From NCBI GenBank assembly GCA_044358925.1, contig JBIKNC010000072.1:1-19002 (forward strand): a DNA stretch of 19,002 bases. Reading direction: 5' to 3'. Shown one piece after another: positions 1-6,667 of this stretch; within the stretch, counting starts at the first letter, position 1; every line of letters starts with the position of its first letter. Both the position numbers and the translations under genes were made by a program. The notes under the pieces were generated by a model. The model did not search any database. It saw only the letters and a list, made by a program, of their open reading frames with translations, and had not been told where the DNA came from. The DNA comes from Rohdeia sp044358925 (lineage in GTDB: Bacteria > Planctomycetota > UBA1135 > GCA-002686595).

Positions 1-180
1 GCGACTCGTGTGCCGGCGTGGCTCGCCGACTTCACCGAGCGCGAGGAGCGCGTCGGCGCGGGCGCGACGACGTACCGCTTGTTCGAGAAGCGCGTGCCGG
101 CGGGTGTCGAGATGTCGCTGGGCGCGAACCCCGAAGCCGGCCTCACGACCTACCTCGTGTTCCTGCGCCGCGGCATGTGA
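1..180 (+). CDS. C-terminal end of an unrecognised protein (5' truncated)
   Basis: Only the last 59 codons are present, because the reading frame is open from base 1 to a TGA at 178-180. The fragment reads ATRVPAWLADF at its start and ends TYLVFLRRGM. It is charged early (TEREERVG) and ends in a hydrophobic, strand-like segment, which suits the C-terminal edge of a beta-rich domain, possibly of a larger secreted or lipid-anchored protein. Third positions are overwhelmingly G or C, as in the other genes here, so it is very probably coding. No family can be assigned from this much sequence. A perfect hairpin about 28 bases downstream supports a gene end here. Confidence 0.6.
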   Translation, partial: ATRVPAWLADFTEREERVGAGATTYRLFEKRVPAGVEMSLGANPEAGLTTYLVFLRRGM

Positions 181-207
181 CGCGAGCCCACGGGCGACGG
201 CGAGCCA

Positions 208-233
208 CGCCCCGCACGTTCAGGTGCGGGGCG
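208..233 (+). terminator. Hairpin downstream of the first partial gene
   Basis: A perfect 10-bp inverted repeat (CGCCCCGCAC / GTGCGGGGCG) surrounds a 6-base loop (GTTCAG). It begins 28 bases after the stop at 180. No T-tract follows, so it is either a weak intrinsic terminator or an mRNA 3'-end stabiliser. Position and symmetry are seen; the function is inferred. Confidence 0.45.
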
Positions 234-344
234 GTCGCCGCCGTCGGTCCTGCGGTGCAACCTGGGGCGCGACTCTGGGGCGCTGGGCCCCGTGGCGGGC
301 TGTTCGTGGCCTCAGGGTCAGGTGCGGACGCCTGCTCGGGGCGG

Positions 345-376
345 TGAAGCAAAATAAGCTTCATGTCTGAGCTTCA
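345..376 (+). promoter_or_regulatory. Candidate HipB operator at the hipB start
   Basis: TGAAGC (345-350), seven bases (AAAATAA), then GCTTCA (358-363) form a perfect 6-N7-6 inverted repeat whose last base is the A of the ATG at 363. A third half-site, GCTTCA, lies at 371-376, 13 bases after the second. The A/T-rich spacer stands out in otherwise GC-rich DNA. HipB-type antitoxins are known to repress their own operon through short palindromes with about 8-base spacers, so this arrangement fits an autoregulatory operator. If so, the true start of hipB may be the ATG at 396 rather than 363. Confidence 0.4.
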
Positions 377-710
377 GATGGCGACCATATTTCACATGGG
401 AAAGAAGTCGCCGTCCGTCTTCCCGGCAGGTGCGAGGAGCCTGAAGGCACTGGGGGAGCGCCTGCGCGCGGCGCGCCTGCGCCGTCGCCTCACACAGGCC
501 GTCGTGGCCACTCGGATCGGCGTGTCGACGCCGACGCTCGCCCAACTCGAAGCGGGCAACCCACGCACGAGTCTGGCGACGCTCCTGCGCCTCCTCGAGG
601 TGCTCGGGCTCGGAACCGACATCGATCGCATCGCCGTCGACGACGAACTCGGGCGCCGACTGCAGGACATGGAGTTGAAGGACGCACCTCGCGGTCGCGG
701 TTCGCGTTGA
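363..710 (+). CDS. hipB: HipB-type antitoxin, XRE-family HTH DNA-binding protein
   Basis: This 115-residue protein carries one XRE/Cro-type helix-turn-helix at about residues 29-83 (GERLRAARLRRRLTQ, then GVSTPTLAQLEAG, then TSLATLLRLLEVLGL), the usual layout for HipB antitoxins. Such proteins bind and neutralise the HipA kinase and repress the shared operon. The stop TGA at 708-710 overlaps the ATG of the next gene (TGATG), so the two are translationally coupled and transcribed together. The tail after the HTH is polar and basic (DAPRGRGSR). ATG codons at 363, 378 and 396 are all in frame with no clear ribosome binding site. The one at 396 (MGKKSPSVF) would leave the candidate operator outside the coding region. 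The HTH family is clear; the antitoxin role rests mainly on the neighbouring hipA. Confidence 0.85.
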   Translation: MSELQMATIFHMGKKSPSVFPAGARSLKALGERLRAARLRRRLTQAVVATRIGVSTPTLAQLEAGNPRTSLATLLRLLEVLGLGTDIDRIAVDDELGRRLQDMELKDAPRGRGSR

Positions 711-1960
711 TGGAAGTCGTCGACGTGTACATCGACGATGGCGAACTGCGGGCCGAACGCGTGCACGTCGGCACCCTCTCGCTGAATCGAACGCGCGGCA
801 AGGAGGTGACGCGGTTCGAGTACTCGAAGAGTTGGCTCGGTGCGAAGTCCGTGGCCTTCGAGATCGACCCGGAGTTGCTCCTCGCTCCGGGACCCTTCCA
901 CGCCGGGGTCGATCGCGTTCTCCATCGAGTGTTCCGCGACATGAGCCCTGACCGTTGGGGCAGAGTTCTCATGGCGCGGCGCGAGGCCGCGACGGCGAGA
1001 GCGGAGAGTCGCGAGCGACGCAAACTCGGTGACTGGGAGTTCTTCGTCGGTGTCGACGACCTGACGCGCGTCGGAGGCCTCCGACTGTTCGAGCACGGCA
1101 CGACGTCACCGCTCGGCGAACGCAAGCCGTCCGTTCCGCCGATGGCGCGACTGCGCGAACTCGAGGCGGCAGCAGCGCTCATCGAGAAGGGCGACGAGCT
1201 TCCACCGTCCGTCGAGCGCGAACAACTGAACTTGTTGCTCGCTCCTGGCAGCAGCCTCGGAGGTGCGCGCCCGAAGGCGAACTGCGTCGACGAGAGCGGC
1301 TCGCTGTGGATCGCCAAGTTCCCGAGCGTGAGCGACACACGCGACGTCGGCGCGTGGGAGTTCCTCGCTCACGAGTTGGCGAAGGCGGCCGGACTCGATG
1401 TTCCCGAGGCGCAGTGTCTCAGCTTGGGCGCGAAGCACCGGACGTTCTGTGTGCGCCGATTCGACCGACGCGCAGGTTCGCGGCGCGTCTACGTGTCGGC
1501 GATGACGCTCACGGGCCACGACGACGGCGACGCTGCCAGTTATCTCGAGATCTGCGAAGCGATCGCGAAGTACGGGGATGCGGCGTGGATCGTCCGTGAC
1601 TTGCGAGAGCTCTACCGTCGCATCGTGTTCTCGATCCTCGTGTCGAACTTCGACGACCACCTTCGCAATCACGGCTTCCTGCGTGGAAGCACGGGTTGGA
1701 GGCTCGCGCCGGCTTTCGACGTCAATCCGAGTCCCGATCGGAACCTGCATGCACTCGCGATCGACGAGGACGACGCGTCGCCCGATCTCGATCTGCTTCT
1801 GTCGACCGCGCAGTACTACCGGCTCGGCGAGCACGACGCTCGAACCATCGAAGACGAAGTCCGCGCCGTCGTCCGACGCTGGAGAGACTTCGCTGCTGCG
1901 TCGAACATCACTCCGAGCGAACGGCACGAACTCGATGCCGTGTTCGCTCGCGCGATGTGA
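710..1960 (+). CDS. hipA: HipA-type serine/threonine kinase toxin
   Basis: This 416-residue protein has the HipA architecture. An N-terminal HipA domain spans about residues 5-130, including the family-typical stretch around FRDMSPDRWGR, and is followed by the kinase-like C-terminal domain. Visible kinase elements are the glycine-rich ATP loop SSLGGARPKA (181-190), a lysine in IAKFPS (203), the catalytic loop NFDDHLRNH (313-321, Asp315 the likely base) and a metal-binding Asp337 in PAFDVNP. E. coli HipA phosphorylates glutamyl-tRNA synthetase and is switched off by autophosphorylation of a serine in the ATP loop; Ser181/Ser182 occupy that region here. All key residues are present, so the toxin looks intact. 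The start is the ATG at 710, overlapping the hipB stop; a TTG at 707 is less likely. Its target is unknown. The gene converges on the M32 gene with a 9-base gap. Confidence 0.93.
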   Translation: MEVVDVYIDDGELRAERVHVGTLSLNRTRGKEVTRFEYSKSWLGAKSVAFEIDPELLLAPGPFHAGVDRVLHRVFRDMSPDRWGRVLMARREAATARAESRERRKLGDWEFFVGVDDLTRVGGLRLFEHGTTSPLGERKPSVPPMARLRELEAAAALIEKGDELPPSVEREQLNLLLAPGSSLGGARPKANCVDESGSLWIAKFPSVSDTRDVGAWEFLAHELAKAAGLDVPEAQCLSLGAKHRTFCVRRFDRRAGSRRVYVSAMTLTGHDDGDAASYLEICEAIAKYGDAAWIVRDLRELYRRIVFSILVSNFDDHLRNHGFLRGSTGWRLAPAFDVNPSPDRNLHALAIDEDDASPDLDLLLSTAQYYRLGEHDARTIEDEVRAVVRRWRDFAAASNITPSERHELDAVFARAM

Positions 1961-1969
1961 CGGTCGAGG

Positions 1970-3478
1970 TCAACGCGCCGGATAGAGCGCGTCGACCTTC
2001 GCCGTGATGTAGCGACGGAACGGCTCCACCGAGAGCGGCGCGCCCGTGACCTCTTCGATCAATTGATCGGCGGTCAAGAGGCGGTCCTTGCTGTGGATGT
2101 TCGTGCGCAGCCACGCGAGCAGCGTGTGCATGTCGCCCTTCGCGAGGCGTTTGTCGAGGTCGGGAATGGCGCGGCGCGCGGCCTCCATCAACTGCGCGGC
2201 GTAGAGGTTGCCGAGCGAGTAGGTGGGGAAGTAACCCATCGCGCCCATCGACCAGTGGATGTCCTGCAGGCAGCCTTCGGCGTCGTTCTTCGGCGTGATG
2301 CCGAGCTGCGTCTGCATCGCCGCGTTCCAACGCGCCGGCACGTCCTTCACGGAGAGCGCGCCGCTGACGAGGTCGCGCTCGAGTTCGTAGCGCAGGACGA
2401 TGTGCAGGTTGTAGGTCAGTTCATCGGCCTCGACGCGGATCATCGAAGGGCCGAGGCGGTTCGTGGCGCGCCACATGTCTTCGGCGGTGACGCCGTCGAG
2501 TTGCTGCGGGAAGCGCTTCGCGAGCTTCTTCAGCCAGAACTGCCAGAACGGGCGGCTGCGCGCGATCTGGTTCTCCCACAGGCGCGATTGGCTCTCGTGC
2601 ACAGCCATCGACGCGGCGCCGCCGAGCGGGTGGCGGGCCAGCGCCGGATCGAGCCCTTGTTCGTAGAGGCCGTGACCGGCTTCGTGGATCGCGCCGAACA
2701 GACCGCCGCGCAGGTCCTTCGCATCGAAGCGGCCCGTCATGCGCACGTCGACCGGTCCGATGCCGCCGCAGAACGGGTGCGTCGAGTCGTCGAGGCGGCT
2801 GCGCGAGGCGTCGATGCCGAGTGCGTCGACGAGTTCCTTCACGAACGCGCGTTGTTGGTCGGGCTCGAAGCGACCGACGAGCGGTCGCATGTCGACCTTC
2901 ACCTTGGCGCGCTTGACCTGTTCGACGAGCGGCACCGTCAGGTCGCGCAAGCTCGTGAGCAAGGGGTCGATCTGCGCCATCGTGGCGCCCGGCTCGTACT
3001 CGTCGAGCAGCGCGTCGTACGGCTCGCCCTTCTTGCCGCTCTTCGCGCGCGCGACTTGGCGCTGCAGGTCGACGAGCTTTTCGAGGAACGGCGCGAAGCG
3101 GCCGAAGTCGTCGTTCGCGCGCGCTTCCTTCCAGGCCTCGAGCGCGCGGCTGCGCGTGAGTGCGAGCTCCGTCGCAAGTTCCGTCGGCACCGCGGTCGCG
3201 TCCTTCACGCGGCGTGCGAGCAACTCGACCGTGCGCTTCTCCTCGCGCGACAGACCGTGAGTGTCCTTCGCGAGCGTCTTCACGTTCTTCACGAACGTCT
3301 TCTCGCGCGCGGTGTCGTGCAGCAGCGTCGTCAGCGCCGCCATGCAGCGCGCGCGCGTCTCGCGCCCGCCGGCGGGCATCATCACCTCTTGGTCCCAGCT
3401 CAGGATCGAGAGTGCGTTCGACAGGTCGACGAGGCGTTCGAAGTGCGCTTCGGCGGCGCGCAGGAGTTCGGTGCTCAT
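1970..3478 (-). CDS. M32 family metallocarboxypeptidase (Taq carboxypeptidase type)
   Basis: This 502-residue protein is the normal length for M32 carboxypeptidases, which are cytosolic zinc enzymes removing C-terminal residues from peptides with broad specificity. All the family landmarks are visible: HPFCGG (234-239), the DVRMT block (244-248), the zinc site HEAGH (265-269), HESQSRLWEN (294-303) with the third zinc ligand region, IRVEADELTYNLH further on, and GYFPTYSLGNLYAAQL towards the C-terminus. The predicted start is ATG 3478 (MSTELLRAAE), where family similarity begins. Upstream in-frame ATGs at 3490 and 3499 would add a short unrelated leader. No signal peptide is seen. The gene is probably monocistronic: the groEL terminator lies just upstream and hipA converges from the other side. 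Its physiological peptide substrates are not indicated by context. Confidence 0.95.
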   Translation of the reverse strand: MSTELLRAAEAHFERLVDLSNALSILSWDQEVMMPAGGRETRARCMAALTTLLHDTAREKTFVKNVKTLAKDTHGLSREEKRTVELLARRVKDATAVPTELATELALTRSRALEAWKEARANDDFGRFAPFLEKLVDLQRQVARAKSGKKGEPYDALLDEYEPGATMAQIDPLLTSLRDLTVPLVEQVKRAKVKVDMRPLVGRFEPDQQRAFVKELVDALGIDASRSRLDDSTHPFCGGIGPVDVRMTGRFDAKDLRGGLFGAIHEAGHGLYEQGLDPALARHPLGGAASMAVHESQSRLWENQIARSRPFWQFWLKKLAKRFPQQLDGVTAEDMWRATNRLGPSMIRVEADELTYNLHIVLRYELERDLVSGALSVKDVPARWNAAMQTQLGITPKNDAEGCLQDIHWSMGAMGYFPTYSLGNLYAAQLMEAARRAIPDLDKRLAKGDMHTLLAWLRTNIHSKDRLLTADQLIEEVTGAPLSVEPFRRYITAKVDALYPAR

Positions 3479-3548
3479 GGCACAGAGCATGACGAACACA
3501 GCGGGTTCCGCGCGAGCGCCGGACCGTCACGGGCGCCGAACCGAAAGC

Positions 3549-3589
3549 GCGCGGGGCGCTCCACCGGTGTCCGGTGGAGCGCCCCGCGC
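3549..3589 (-). terminator. Terminator of the groES-groEL operon
   Basis: This is a perfect 19-bp inverted repeat (3549-3567 with 3571-3589) around a 3-base loop, 35 bases beyond the groEL stop. On the minus strand the stem is followed by GCTTTCGGTT, a short and interrupted T-rich stretch. Stem strength and position make it a convincing 3' end for groEL, and it would insulate the M32 gene from groEL read-through. Confidence 0.75.
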
Positions 3590-3624
3590 AGGCGAACCGG
3601 CCCGAGGGCCGGCTGGCTCGAGAA

Positions 3625-5238
3625 TCAGTGGCCGTGCCCGGCGTGGGCGTCTTCCTTCTTCTTCTCGGGGATGTCGCTGACGAGCGCATCCGTCGTGAGG
3701 AGCAGGCTCGCCACCGACGCGGCGTTCGTGAGCGCCGTGCGCGTGACCTTCGTCGGGTCCATGACGCCGGCCTTCACCATGTCTTCGTAGACGTCCGTCG
3801 CGGCGTTGTAGCCGTACGCGGCGCCCTTGCCGGCGCGCACGTTCTGCACGACGACCGCGCCGTCCTGACCCGCGTTGATCGCGATCTGGCGCAGCGGGGC
3901 CTCGAGAGCGCGGCGCACGATCTGTGCACCGACGCGCTCGTCGCCGTCGAGTTTGAGTCCGTCGACCGCCGGTTGGCACGACAGGAGAGCGACGCCGCCG
4001 CCCGGCACGATGCCGGCCTCGACCGCTGCACGCGTGGCGTGCAACGCGTCTTCGACGCGCATCTTCTTCTCCTTCATCTCGGCTTCGGTCGCGGCGCCCA
4101 CGTTGATCTGGGCGACGCCGCCGGCGAGCTTGGCGAGGCGCTCTTGGAGCTTCTCGCGGTCGTAGTCCGACTTCGTGTCCGCGATCTCGGCCTTGATCTG
4201 CTCGATGCGGCCCTGGATCGCCGACTTCTCACCGGCGCCCTCGATGATCGTCGTCGTGTCCTTGGTGATGACGATCTTCTTGGCCTTGCCGAGATCGCTC
4301 ATCGCCATGCCTTCGAGCGATTGACCCGTCGACTCCATGATCGCCGTCGCGCCCGTGAGGACCGCGATGTCTTCGAGCATGGCCTTGCGGCGGTCGCCGA
4401 AGCCCGGCGCCTTGACCGCGCACACCGGGAACGCGCCACGCAGGCGGTTCACGACGAGCGTGGCGAGCGCTTCACCCTCGACTTCCTCGGCGATGATCAC
4501 GAGCGGCTTGCCGCTGCGCGCGACCTCTTCGAGGATCGGGATCATGTCCTTGACCGTGCCGATCTTCTTCTCGTGGACGAGGACGTAGGCGTTCTCGAAC
4601 ACCGTCTCCATCGTCTTGCCGTTGGTGATGAAGTGCGGGCTGAGGTAGCCCTTGTCGAACTGCATGCCTTCGACCCAGTCGACTTCCGTCGCGAGGCTCT
4701 TGCCCTCTTCGACGGTGATGACGCCGTCCTGGCCGACCTTCTCCATCGCCTCGGCGATCATCGTGCCGATCTCGGTGTCGCCGTTGGCGGCGATCGTGCC
4801 GACCTGAGCGATCTCCGCCTTGCCCTTGACCGGCTTGCTGAGGCGCTCGAGTTCGGCGACCACGGCCGCGACGGCCTTGTCGATGCCGCGCTTCATCGCG
4901 ACCGGGCTCGCGCCCGCCGTGACGTTCTTGAGGCCCTCTTCGAAGATGGCTTCGGCGAGAACGGTCGCCGTCGTCGTGCCGTCACCCGCGCCGTCGTTCG
5001 TGCGCGAGGCGACTTCCTTGACGAGCTGCGCGCCCATGTTCTCGTACGGATCGTCGAGATCGATCTCCTTCGAGACGGAGACGCCGTCCTTGGTGACGGT
5101 CGGGCTGCCGAAGGACTTCTGGATGATCACGTTGCGGCCGCGGGGGCCGAGGGTGACCTTGACGGCGCGCGCGAGTTTGCGCACGCCCTGACGGATGTGC
5201 TCGCGCGCGTCGGCGTCGTAGCTGATCTGTTTGGCCAT
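3625..5238 (-). CDS. groEL: Chaperonin GroEL (Hsp60)
   Basis: This 537-residue 60-kDa chaperonin forms a double-ring folding chamber that works with the GroES lid. Recognised elements are the N-terminus AKQISYDADAREHI, the ATP-binding stretch DGAGDGTTTATVLAEA (Asp86 matches the E. coli catalytic-site Asp87), the apical domain with EGMQFDKGYLSPHF, and the ATPase aspartate in VEDALHATRAA followed by GIVPGGGVAL. It lies 139 bases downstream of groES in the same orientation, the classic order, and ends at a strong hairpin. The tail is unusual: instead of repeated GGM it ends PEKKKEDAHAGHGH. Many planctomycetes and other phyla carry several GroEL paralogues whose tails differ, so this may be one of several in the genome. 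No Shine-Dalgarno is seen upstream of the ATG. Confidence 0.98.
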   Translation of the reverse strand: MAKQISYDADAREHIRQGVRKLARAVKVTLGPRGRNVIIQKSFGSPTVTKDGVSVSKEIDLDDPYENMGAQLVKEVASRTNDGAGDGTTTATVLAEAIFEEGLKNVTAGASPVAMKRGIDKAVAAVVAELERLSKPVKGKAEIAQVGTIAANGDTEIGTMIAEAMEKVGQDGVITVEEGKSLATEVDWVEGMQFDKGYLSPHFITNGKTMETVFENAYVLVHEKKIGTVKDMIPILEEVARSGKPLVIIAEEVEGEALATLVVNRLRGAFPVCAVKAPGFGDRRKAMLEDIAVLTGATAIMESTGQSLEGMAMSDLGKAKKIVITKDTTTIIEGAGEKSAIQGRIEQIKAEIADTKSDYDREKLQERLAKLAGGVAQINVGAATEAEMKEKKMRVEDALHATRAAVEAGIVPGGGVALLSCQPAVDGLKLDGDERVGAQIVRRALEAPLRQIAINAGQDGAVVVQNVRAGKGAAYGYNAATDVYEDMVKAGVMDPTKVTRTALTNAASVASLLLTTDALVSDIPEKKKEDAHAGHGH

Positions 5239-5377
5239 GGTGTTCGAATGTGGAGTGTGCGGTTCAGTGGTGCCGGCCGCGCGGCGCGACGTCGTTGCTT
5301 CGAGTGTTGGCTGACTCGATGACTGTCGCGCGCCGCAGCGAGCCGGCGGATGGAGTCGTGTGTCGCTTTGCTCTTGA

Positions 5378-5695
5378 TCAGCCGATGATGCCGAGGATGT
5401 CTTCCTCGCGCATGATCAGGAATTCTTGGCCGTCGAGCTTGACCTCGGTGCCGGCGTACGAGCTGAACAGCACGCGGTCGCCGACCTTGACGGTGAACGT
5501 CGAGCGCGAGCCGTTGTCGAGCGTCTTGCCGTCGCCGATCGAGATGATGCGGCCTTCCTTCGGCTTCTCTTTCGCGGACTCGGGCAGGAGGATGCCGCCG
5601 GCGGTCTTCTCTTCGGCTTCGACGCGTTGAACGAGAACGCGGTCGGCGAGGGGGCGGATCTTGACCTGGGTCGGGGCTTTGGACTTCGTGGCCAT
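5378..5695 (-). CDS. groES: Co-chaperonin GroES (Hsp10)
   Basis: This 105-residue protein covers the full GroES fold. IRPLADRVLVQRVEAEEKTAGG is the first strand and the mobile loop that docks on GroEL, followed by ILLPESAKEKPKEGRI, then VGDRVLFSSYAGTEVKLDG and the closing FLIMREEDILGII. It caps the GroEL ring during ATP-driven folding. The N-terminus has about ten extra residues (MATKSKAPTQ) before the usual start of homology. ATG 5695 is chosen because similarity starts just after it; a longer in-frame extension upstream is Arg/Pro/Ala-rich and unconvincing. It forms an operon with groEL. No CIRCE element is seen upstream or in the intergenic gap. Confidence 0.97.
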   Translation of the reverse strand: MATKSKAPTQVKIRPLADRVLVQRVEAEEKTAGGILLPESAKEKPKEGRIISIGDGKTLDNGSRSTFTVKVGDRVLFSSYAGTEVKLDGQEFLIMREEDILGIIG

Positions 5696-5770
5696 GTCAG
5701 TGCGGATGAGTGGGAGGTCGTGAGGGAATCGAGGTGGTCCGAGTGCTCGCGACGCGGGCACTTGTCGGTG

Positions 5771-5796
5771 CGGCTCGCCGTGGGAACGACGAGCCG
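5771..5796 (-). promoter_or_regulatory. Inverted repeat between the receiver gene and groES
   Basis: CGGCTCG (5771-5777) and CGAGCCG (5790-5796) form a perfect 7-N12-7 repeat. It lies 45 bases past the stop of the response regulator and 75 bases before the groES start. It could be the terminator of the regulator gene (no T-tract) or an operator in the groESL promoter. Sequence alone does not decide. Confidence 0.3.
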
Positions 5797-5841
5797 TGAT
5801 GGGGGTTGCGAGAGCAGCGGCGACGACGCCGAGCGGGCGGC

Positions 5842-6342
5842 TCAGCCGTCGCGGGGTGCGCTCGCGAGAGCGCGTTCGATCTCGGCGCGCAGCAGCACCG
5901 GATCGACAGGCTTGTGGAGGACGCACAGCGCACCGGCTTCGCGGGCGCGCTCCTCCAGCGACGGCGTCAGGTCGGCGGAGTAGAGGATGCACGGCAGCGA
6001 CACGCCGAACTGCCGCAGCGCCGCGAGCACTTCGAGGCCGCCCAGGCGCGGCAGGTCGCGACCCGGCATGTGCAGGTCGAGCAGCGCCGCGTGCAGCCGC
6101 GAGCCGCGTGCGATGGCGAGCGCCGCCGGGCCCGTGTCGGCTTCGAGGATCTCGAGCTGCAGCGACGCGAGCAGGTCGACGACTCCGCCGCGCAGCGTCG
6201 CGTCGTCGTCAGCGACCAGCAGACGTCGACGCTTGTCGTCGCCACCCGACATGCGGCGAGCCGCGCCGCCCACAGACCAGAGGTCCGAGGAGGCGTGGCT
6301 CGCGGCCGGCGGCAGGGGGCGGAAGGGCTGGGCGGGTTGCAT
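5842..6342 (-). CDS. Stand-alone receiver-domain response regulator
   Basis: This is a single CheY-like receiver domain with no output domain. The acidic cluster is Asp45-Asp46-Asp47 (LLVADDDA), the phospho-acceptor is Asp89 (ALLDLHMPG), the switch Ser is Ser122 (LYSAD) and the conserved Lys is Lys144 (HKPVD). After HMPG it carries a short insertion (RDLPRLGG) before the LEVL helix. Numbering uses the ATG at 6342, giving 166 residues with a 30-residue Pro/Ala/Ser-rich leader; ATG 6252 (MSGGDDKRRR) would begin directly at the domain and is nearly as likely. No histidine kinase is adjacent, so the partner must lie elsewhere. Such proteins usually relay phosphate or act by protein contact. It lies upstream of groES on the same strand with a 146-base gap. 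Confidence 0.88.
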   Translation of the reverse strand: MQPAQPFRPLPPAASHASSDLWSVGGAARRMSGGDDKRRRLLVADDDATLRGGVVDLLASLQLEILEADTGPAALAIARGSRLHAALLDLHMPGRDLPRLGGLEVLAALRQFGVSLPCILYSADLTPSLEERAREAGALCVLHKPVDPVLLRAEIERALASAPRDG

Positions 6343-6415
6343 GGGGCGCTCGACGGCGCCGCGCGAGCAAAGCCTGTGCCGACGGACGGCGGGCGGTCGG
6401 GTGCGGTGGAGAAGC

Positions 6416-6439
6416 GGGCGGGCGGGGGCTGGAAGGGGG
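6416..6439 (+). other. Canonical G-quadruplex motif
   Basis: Four G-runs lie on the plus strand: GGG (6416-6418), GGG (6420-6422), GGGGG (6424-6428) and GGGGG (6435-6439), with loops of 1, 1 and 6 bases. This meets the usual definition of a foldable G-quadruplex. It lies about 75 bases upstream of the receiver-gene start on the template side. A role is only inferred. Confidence 0.45.
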
Positions 6440-6443
6440 CAAG

Positions 6444-6458
6444 CTGTCAGGCTGGCAG
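6444..6458 (+). promoter_or_regulatory. Palindrome copy 1 (CTGTCA-N3-TGGCAG)
   Basis: CTGTCAGGCTGGCAG is a near-perfect dyad with one mismatch per half-site. The same half-sites recur 40 bases downstream with a different 3-base centre. Such spaced twin dyads are typical of repressor or activator sites. No regulator can be named. Confidence 0.35.
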
Positions 6459-6483
6459 GGGGTGGCGGAGGGAGCCCGAGCGT

Positions 6484-6498
6484 CTGTCATATTGGCAG
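6484..6498 (+). promoter_or_regulatory. Palindrome copy 2 (CTGTCA-N3-TGGCAG)
   Basis: CTGTCATATTGGCAG keeps both half-sites of copy 1 exactly, while the central three bases change from GGC to TAT. The centre-to-centre distance of 40 bases is close to four helical turns, so bound proteins would sit on roughly the same DNA face. Confidence 0.35.
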
Positions 6499-6667
6499 CA
6501 AGGGGTACTGTCCCCGTTCGTTGGTACCGAGTGGTGAGGCACCCCCCAAGGCGCCCCGCGCGCGACCGGGCACCGGCTTCGTCGATCGACGCACCCCCCT
6601 GGGACGCTCGCCGGAGGCACCGCCCAACGGACACCAATGAACGAGGACAGCTCTTTAGGTTGGACCG

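Larger units (their letters stand above)
6343..6667. other. Divergent intergenic region with G-rich and palindromic elements
   Basis: These 325 bases separate the leftward receiver gene from the rightward dipeptidase gene, so promoters for both probably lie here. The first part is very G-rich on the plus strand. The middle has two near-identical 15-base palindromes and an inverted GGTAC/GTACC pair (6504-6508, 6524-6528). The rest is Pro/Arg-like GC-rich sequence with no convincing gene. No clear -35/-10 promoter was recognised. Confidence 0.55.

Noticed and set aside
2063..3790. Long plus-strand open frame opposite the M32 gene
   Set aside because: It is Arg/Val/Glu-rich without motifs and is antisense to a gene with complete M32 signatures.
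3574..5322. Long plus-strand open frame opposite groEL
   Set aside because: It is compositionally biased (Asp/Arg/Leu/Val repeats) and fully overlaps unmistakable GroEL.
5742..5762. AGTGC-N11-GCACT dyad upstream of groES as a CIRCE element
   Set aside because: CIRCE is GCACTC-N9-GAGTGC; here the half-sites are in the reverse order and spacing is 11, so it is not a CIRCE site.
6454..6510. TGGCAG copies as sigma-54 promoter -24 elements
   Set aside because: No TTGC-type -12 element stands at the required distance after either copy.
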